Source: CAYQJS01 sp964417895 (lineage in GTDB: Bacteria > Chloroflexota > UBA6077 > SHYK01). From it: 64,000 nt of DNA. The translations under genes and the position numbers were made by a program. Where the stretch lies: NCBI GenBank assembly GCA_964417895.1, contig CAYQJS010000006.1:75089-139088 (forward strand), read 5' to 3'. Under the pieces are notes generated by a model. It was not told the DNA's origin. It ran no database searches and saw only the letters and a list, made by a program, of their open reading frames with translations. Positions 59,559 through 64,000 of this stretch are shown here, piece by piece (position 1 is the first letter of the stretch; every line of letters starts with the position of its first letter).

Positions 59559-60689
59559 GTGAAGCTGCATGAATTCCAGGCCAAGCAGGTGTTTGCTGCC
59601 GGCGGCATCCCGACTCCGCGGGGTGAGGTCGTCTCCGTCGCATCGGAGGCGCGAGCCGCCGCGGAGCGGCTCGGGCGCGTCGTGGTCAAAGCCCAGGTGC
59701 TCGTTGGGGGGCGTGGGAAAGCCGGCGGCATCAAGCTCGCAGAATCGCCGAGGGAAGCGCAGGGCCATGCCGAGGCGATGCTCGGCAAACCTCTAAAGGG
59801 ACTGACTGTCGATCGCGTGCTGGTGGAGGAGGCCCTCGATATCCGGCGCGAATACTACCTCTCGGTCACCGTGGATCGCACCAGCAAGCGAGTCGTAATG
59901 ATGGCCAGCTCCAGGGGCGGCATGGACATCGAGGAGGTGGCCGCTGAGGACCCCGCCGACATCGTGAAGCTCGCAATCGATCCAGCCTACGGCCCGATGG
60001 ATTTCCAGCTGCGAGAGCTGGTAGCACAGGCGCATTTCGAACCCTCCGCCGGGCGCGCCATCGGCGCCATCGCCCGCCAGATCTACGCAATCATGCTGGC
60101 GTCTGATGCATCGCTCGTCGAGATCAACCCGTTAGTCGTGACGGGATCTGGCGCCGTGCTCGCAGCGGACGCCAAGTTCGACGTGGACGACAATGCCCTC
60201 TTTCGGCAGAAGGAATTGGCCCAGTTCCGCGAGGCCTCCGAAGACGATCCTATCGAGGCGGAGGCACATCGGCGTGGGGCTACCTACGTGCGCCTCGACG
60301 GCGACATCGGCATCATCGGGAACGGGGCTGGCCTCGTCATGACGACCCTGGACCTGGTTACGCGCGCGGGCGGGCGCCCAGCCAATTTCCTGGACATCGG
60401 TGGCGGCGCCCAGGCTGACAGCGTCCGCGAGGCCATCGAGATCGTGCTCATGGACCCTCAGGTCAAGGGCATCTTGTTCAACGTCTTCGGGGGGATCACG
60501 CGGGGCGACGAGGTAGCGAAAGGCATTCTCGCGGGTACTCAGGCCCTGGACATCAGGGTACCCATCGTCGTCCGTATGGCGGGCACGCGGGCGGAAGAGG
60601 GCCGCAAGCTCCTGGAGGGCACCAAACTGGTCTCCGCGACGCGCCCCGTGGAGGCTGCCGAGAAAATCATCGCGCTAGCGCGAGGGTAA
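59559..60689 (+). CDS. sucC: Succinate-CoA ligase (ADP-forming), beta subunit
   Basis: TCA-cycle enzyme that couples succinyl-CoA to nucleoside-triphosphate formation. The 376 residues start at GTG 59559. ATP-grasp features: KLHEFQAKQVFAAGGIP, VVKAQVLVGGRGKAGG and EINPLVVTGSGAVLAADAK with metal-binding Glu/Asn, then NGAGLVMTTLDLV and FNVFGGITRGDEVAKGI. sucD follows six bases after the stop. Confidence 0.95.
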   Translation: MKLHEFQAKQVFAAGGIPTPRGEVVSVASEARAAAERLGRVVVKAQVLVGGRGKAGGIKLAESPREAQGHAEAMLGKPLKGLTVDRVLVEEALDIRREYYLSVTVDRTSKRVVMMASSRGGMDIEEVAAEDPADIVKLAIDPAYGPMDFQLRELVAQAHFEPSAGRAIGAIARQIYAIMLASDASLVEINPLVVTGSGAVLAADAKFDVDDNALFRQKELAQFREASEDDPIEAEAHRRGATYVRLDGDIGIIGNGAGLVMTTLDLVTRAGGRPANFLDIGGGAQADSVREAIEIVLMDPQVKGILFNVFGGITRGDEVAKGILAGTQALDIRVPIVVRMAGTRAEEGRKLLEGTKLVSATRPVEAAEKIIALARG

Positions 60690-60695
60690 CCTGCC

Positions 60696-61574
60696 ATGGG
60701 GGTGCTCGTCGGGCGGGACACGCGCCTGATCGTGCAGGGGATCACGGGCCGAGAGGGCGGCTTCCACGCCGACCAGATGCTCGCCTACGGGACGAACGTC
60801 GTAGCGGGGGTCACGCCCGGTCGCGGCGACACGAGCGCCAACGGAGTCCCGGTCTTCGACTCCGTCCATCGCGCCGTCGACCATGGCGGGGCGAACACCT
60901 CGATTATCTTCGTTCCCCCAGCCTTCGCTGCGGACGCCATCTGCGAGGCCGCCGACGCTGGAATCGGCCTCGTGATCTGCATTACGGAGGGCATCCCCAC
61001 GCTGGACGTCGTGCGCGCTGTGCGCTTCCTCGAGGAGCGTGGGGCCCGCCTCATCGGCCCCAACTGTCCGGGCGTCATGACCCCCGGCGAGGCCAAGGTT
61101 GGGATCATGCCCGCGGATATCTTCAGGTCCGGCGACGTGGGAGTCGTATCGCGCAGCGGCACGCTGACCTACGAGGTCGTGAACCTTCTGACTGAAGCTG
61201 GGCTGGGAGTCTCGACGTGCGTCGGTATCGGCGGCGATCCGATCATCGGGACGACCTTTACCGACGTCCTCGATCTCTTCCGGGAGGATTCGGGGACGCG
61301 AGCTGTCATCCTGATCGGCGAAATCGGGGGATCCGATGAGGAGATGGCGGCGGCAGCGATCGCGGCCGGCTATCCCAAGCCCGTCGTGGCGTTCGTCTCC
61401 GGGCGTTCGGCGCCACCCGGCAAGCGGATGGGCCACGCGGGCGCCATCATGTCCGGCAACACCGGGACGCCGCAAGGCAAAGTCAGGGCCTTCGTCGACG
61501 CCGGCGTTTATGTGGGGGACACGCTGGACGATGTCGTGGGGCGGGTCGGCAACTTGATTGGTGCGAGCGGCTGA
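60696..61574 (+). CDS. sucD: Succinate-CoA ligase, alpha subunit
   Basis: CoA-binding and phospho-His subunit, 292 residues. CoA domain: RLIVQGITGREGGFHADQM, GRGDTSANGVPVFDSV and FVPPAFAADAICEAADAG. The phosphorylated His is in GKRMGHAGAIMSGNTGTPQGK. The stop overlaps the valS start (ATGA). Confidence 0.95.
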   Translation: MGVLVGRDTRLIVQGITGREGGFHADQMLAYGTNVVAGVTPGRGDTSANGVPVFDSVHRAVDHGGANTSIIFVPPAFAADAICEAADAGIGLVICITEGIPTLDVVRAVRFLEERGARLIGPNCPGVMTPGEAKVGIMPADIFRSGDVGVVSRSGTLTYEVVNLLTEAGLGVSTCVGIGGDPIIGTTFTDVLDLFREDSGTRAVILIGEIGGSDEEMAAAAIAAGYPKPVVAFVSGRSAPPGKRMGHAGAIMSGNTGTPQGKVRAFVDAGVYVGDTLDDVVGRVGNLIGASG

Positions 61575-64000
61575 TGCCCGACCGCGCGGACCTCACCAAG
61601 GCATACGACCCGCGTGAGGTCGAAGCCCGGCAGTACGATCGCTGGCTCGAAGGCGGCTATTTCGAGCCGGACCCGGACCCGACCAGGCCGACCTTCTGCA
61701 TCATCATGCCTCCTCCCAATGTCACTGGTGAGCTGCATCTCGGCCACGGGCTCACCGCCGCCGTCGAGGACTTGCTCACGCGTTGGCACCGCATGCGCGG
61801 CGACAGCACCCTCTGGCTTCCCGGACGCGATCACGCCGGCATCGCCGGCCAGTTGGTTGTAGAGCGGGAGCTGATGGCGGAGGGCAAGACGAGGCATGAC
61901 CTCGGACGCGAAGCCTTCCTCGAGCGCATGTGGGATTGGATGGACCGGTACGCAGCGGCCATCGCCCTCCAGCACCGGCGCCTCGGCGTCTCCGTTGACT
62001 GGCGCCGCGAGCGATTCACCATGGACGCCGGCCCATCGCGCGCGGTGCGGACGGCGTTCGTGCGGCTCTTCGAAAAGGGGCTCATCTACAAAGGCGCTCG
62101 CATCACCAACTGGTGCCCGCGCTGCTCCACGGCTCTCTCGGACCTCGAGGTGGTCCACGAGGAGGAGCAGGGCACGCTCACCTACGTGCGGTACCCCCTC
62201 GTCGCATTGCCGGGGGACGTCGAGCCTCGCTACATCCAGATCGCAACGACACGCCCGGAGACCATCCTCGCCGATACCGGGATCGCTGTGCATCCTGATG
62301 ACCCGCGTTACGTGGAGCTGGTGGGCCGCCGCGCGCTGGTGCCGTCGGTTGACCGTCCGGTTCCCATCGTGGCAGACGATGTAGTCGAGGCTGGGTTCGG
62401 CACGGGCGCTGTGAAGGTGACGCCCGGCCATGACCCGACCGACTTCGACATTGGCCAACGGCACAGCCTCCCCACAATCCTGGTGATCGGCCTGGACGGA
62501 CGGATGAGCGAGAGCGCCGGCCCCCGCTACGCCGGTATGCCGGTGATGGAGGCCCGCCGCGCCTTCTTGGATGAGCTGAAATCGCTTGGCCTCGTGATGA
62601 AAGAGGATCCCCACCCGCACCAGGTGGGACATTGCGACCGCTGTAGGACGGTGGTCGAACCGTTGGTCTCCGAGCAGTGGTACGTCCGGATCGAGCCCCT
62701 GGCTCGCGCGGCCCTCGAGGCGGTGCAGCAGGGGCGGATCAGAATCATCCCCGAGCGCTTCACGAGGGTCTACTACAACTGGTTGGAGAACATTCGCGAC
62801 TGGTGTATCTCCCGCCAGTTGTGGTGGGGCCACCGGATACCCGTCTGGACCTGTGGGAACCAGCACGCGTTCGCCGCGGTTGAAGATCCGTCCGCATGTC
62901 CCACGTGCGGCTCGACCGACCTCACCCAGGACCCCGATGTGCTGGATACGTGGTTCTCCTCGGCGCTGTGGCCGTTCTCAACTCTCGGCTGGCCCGACGC
63001 TACAGACGACATGCGGCGTTTCTATCCGACCTCGGTCATGGAGACGGGCTACGACATCCTATTCTTCTGGATTGCCCGCATGATCATGATGGGCCTCGAG
63101 ATGACCGGCGACATCCCGTTCCGCGACGTGTACCTCCACGGGCTCATCCGCGTGGGCCGGGAGAAGATGAGCAAGGTCAAGGGAAACGTCCTCAATCCCC
63201 TCGAGCTGATCGAAGCCTTCGGCACCGACGCGCTGCGACTGTCCCTGGTGAGTGGGACGACGCCGGGGAACGACACCCAGATCTCGAACGAAAAGCTCGA
63301 GGCCAACCGAAACTTCGTGAACAAACTGTGGAACGCGGGCCGATTCGTGATCAGCAACCTGGACGATTGGCCAGCGCGCGACCTTCGGCAACCGCTCGGC
63401 GTGGCCCCTGGCGCGCCCTCCGAGGCGGACCGTTGGATAGTGGGCCGGGCCAACGACGTGACCGCGCAGGTGACACGGCTCCTCGAGGACTATCAGTTGG
63501 GCGAGGCTGTCCGCACGGCGCACGATTTCCTGTGGAACGAGTTCTGCGACTGGTACGTCGAGATCGCGAAGATCGAGCTGCGTGAGGCGCAGTCGGATGC
63601 CGAGCGAGAGGGGATCCGGACCAACCTGGCGTGGGTGTTCGAGCAGACGCTGCGTCTGCTACACCCTATGATGCCCTTCGCCACCGAGGAGCTGTGGCAG
63701 ACGCTTGTCAGGGGTCGGGGGTCAGGGGACGGGGGTCAGGGCCGGGACGGCTCGTTGGCCCCTGGCCCCCAGCCCCTGACACCCTCGTTGGCCCCTGGCC
63801 CCCAGCCCCTAACCCCCTCGTTGGCCCCTGGCCCCTGGCCCCTGGCCCCCTCCATCATGGTCGCGCCTTGGCCGGTGCCATCGGGGGTGCGCGACGAGGA
63901 AGCAGATGCGCGCATGGCGACCGTTATTGACCTCGTACGCGGGGTCCGCAACCTGCGGGCGGAGTATCGCGTGGATCCGGGCCGCTGGGTTCCCGCCACG
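61574..64000 (+). CDS. valS: Valyl-tRNA synthetase (3' end cut by window edge)
   Basis: Class I aminoacyl-tRNA synthetase; 809 codons seen. Start ATG 61574 overlaps the sucD stop. HIGH motif: PPPNVTGELHLGHG. The KMSKS motif reads KMSKVKGN (K531). Editing domain: TTRPETILADTGIAVHPDD. Zinc-type Cys groups: CPRCSTAL, CDRCRTVV and CPTCGSTD. Between LWQTL and SIMVAPWP, where ValRS normally has a short link, an insert of about 45 residues carries three 11-residue copies of SLAPGPQPLTP. It comes from a DNA repeat, kept in frame. The gene continues into the next segment. Confidence 0.94.
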   Translation, partial: MPDRADLTKAYDPREVEARQYDRWLEGGYFEPDPDPTRPTFCIIMPPPNVTGELHLGHGLTAAVEDLLTRWHRMRGDSTLWLPGRDHAGIAGQLVVERELMAEGKTRHDLGREAFLERMWDWMDRYAAAIALQHRRLGVSVDWRRERFTMDAGPSRAVRTAFVRLFEKGLIYKGARITNWCPRCSTALSDLEVVHEEEQGTLTYVRYPLVALPGDVEPRYIQIATTRPETILADTGIAVHPDDPRYVELVGRRALVPSVDRPVPIVADDVVEAGFGTGAVKVTPGHDPTDFDIGQRHSLPTILVIGLDGRMSESAGPRYAGMPVMEARRAFLDELKSLGLVMKEDPHPHQVGHCDRCRTVVEPLVSEQWYVRIEPLARAALEAVQQGRIRIIPERFTRVYYNWLENIRDWCISRQLWWGHRIPVWTCGNQHAFAAVEDPSACPTCGSTDLTQDPDVLDTWFSSALWPFSTLGWPDATDDMRRFYPTSVMETGYDILFFWIARMIMMGLEMTGDIPFRDVYLHGLIRVGREKMSKVKGNVLNPLELIEAFGTDALRLSLVSGTTPGNDTQISNEKLEANRNFVNKLWNAGRFVISNLDDWPARDLRQPLGVAPGAPSEADRWIVGRANDVTAQVTRLLEDYQLGEAVRTAHDFLWNEFCDWYVEIAKIELREAQSDAEREGIRTNLAWVFEQTLRLLHPMMPFATEELWQTLVRGRGSGDGGQGRDGSLAPGPQPLTPSLAPGPQPLTPSLAPGPWPLAPSIMVAPWPVPSGVRDEEADARMATVIDLVRGVRNLRAEYRVDPGRWVPAT
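63709..63852. repeat. 33-base tandem repeat inserted in valS
   Basis: Three tandem 33-base units starting at 63751, 63784 and 63817 (CTCGTTGGCCCCTGGCCCCC, then AGCCCCTGACACC or variants), preceded by GGGGTCAGGGG-type sequence. 33 is a multiple of three, so each adds 11 residues to ValRS. Confidence 0.85.

Noticed and set aside
61508..62866. 452-codon open frame on the minus strand
   Set aside because: Antisense of valS.
63751..63849. Possible CRISPR or regulatory repeat
   Set aside because: Contiguous 33-base units without spacers and in frame inside valS; a tandem repeat insertion.

Overview
The window is a GC-rich stretch of bacterial chromosome (64 kb, one 10-base run of N at 57610-57619, so a scaffolded and probably metagenomic assembly). 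The gene set (membrane-anchored YvcK homologue, hrcA-grpE-dnaK-dnaJ order, short two-gene chromate transporter, NTase-HEPN fusion, AAA/DUF234 ATPase), frequent GTG/TTG starts and several families of short palindromic or low-complexity repeats are most like Chloroflexota. That placement is an inference, not a proof. No rRNA, tRNA, CRISPR array, phage or insertion sequence was recognised.

Layout. 1-6.6 kb: menA (truncated by the window edge), a VOC protein, a DUF255 thioredoxin-fold protein, citrate synthase, and an ABC-2 type ATPase/permease pair. 6.6-10.4 kb: a complete riboflavin operon ribD-ribE-ribBA-ribH behind a promoter, an FMN riboswitch and an intrinsic terminator. 10.4-18.6 kb: plsY and gpsA (phospholipid precursors), a beta-lactamase-fold protein, a YvlD-like membrane protein, yvcK, secG, a peptide-type ABC lipoprotein and an aldehyde dehydrogenase. 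18.7-28.2 kb: a co-directional catabolic and electron-transfer island with a PaaX regulator, two crotonases, a thioredoxin-like [2Fe-2S] protein, a NuoF-like flavoprotein, an EtfD-like membrane Fe-S oxidoreductase, a lone PaaA-like di-iron protein, a 65-residue partner, etfB and etfA. 28.3-32.1 kb: MFS exporter, FAH-family hydrolase, threonine synthase-like enzyme. 32.2-36.1 kb: an accessory patch with an NTase-HEPN fusion, a DUF433/DUF5615 toxin-antitoxin-like pair (toxin frameshifted), a CcbP-like calcium-binding protein, two half-size chromate transporters and a duplicated chrA fragment. 36.1-42.0 kb (minus strand): an MtrA/DUF4346 protein, a heterodimeric ABC exporter, its PadR regulator and an HlyD-type protein. 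42.3-53.4 kb: gyrA, then the CIRCE-controlled heat-shock operon hrcA-grpE-dnaK-dnaJ, a cation/proton antiporter fused to a rhodanese domain that is interrupted by an in-frame UGA at a cysteine position, prmA and a SAM hydrolase. 53.4-64 kb: a large YfhO-like membrane protein, mtaB, a HIT protein broken by the assembly gap, an AAA/DUF234 ATPase, sucC-sucD and valS (truncated by the window end).

How the parts work together. Acyl-CoA intermediates made by the crotonases and dehydrogenases elsewhere would pass electrons through EtfAB and the EtfD-like protein to menaquinone, whose synthesis needs MenA. Citrate synthase and succinyl-CoA ligase supply the TCA cycle.

The points most worth a second look are the UGA-interrupted antiporter-rhodanese gene (candidate selenoprotein), the PaaA-like di-iron protein embedded in an electron-transfer island without the usual paaBCDE partners, low-complexity repeats inserted in frame inside essential genes (valS and others), the frameshifted toxin and chrA duplication, and substitutions at family-critical residues in RibBA, MtrA-like, GpsA, the beta-lactamase-like protein and GyrA.
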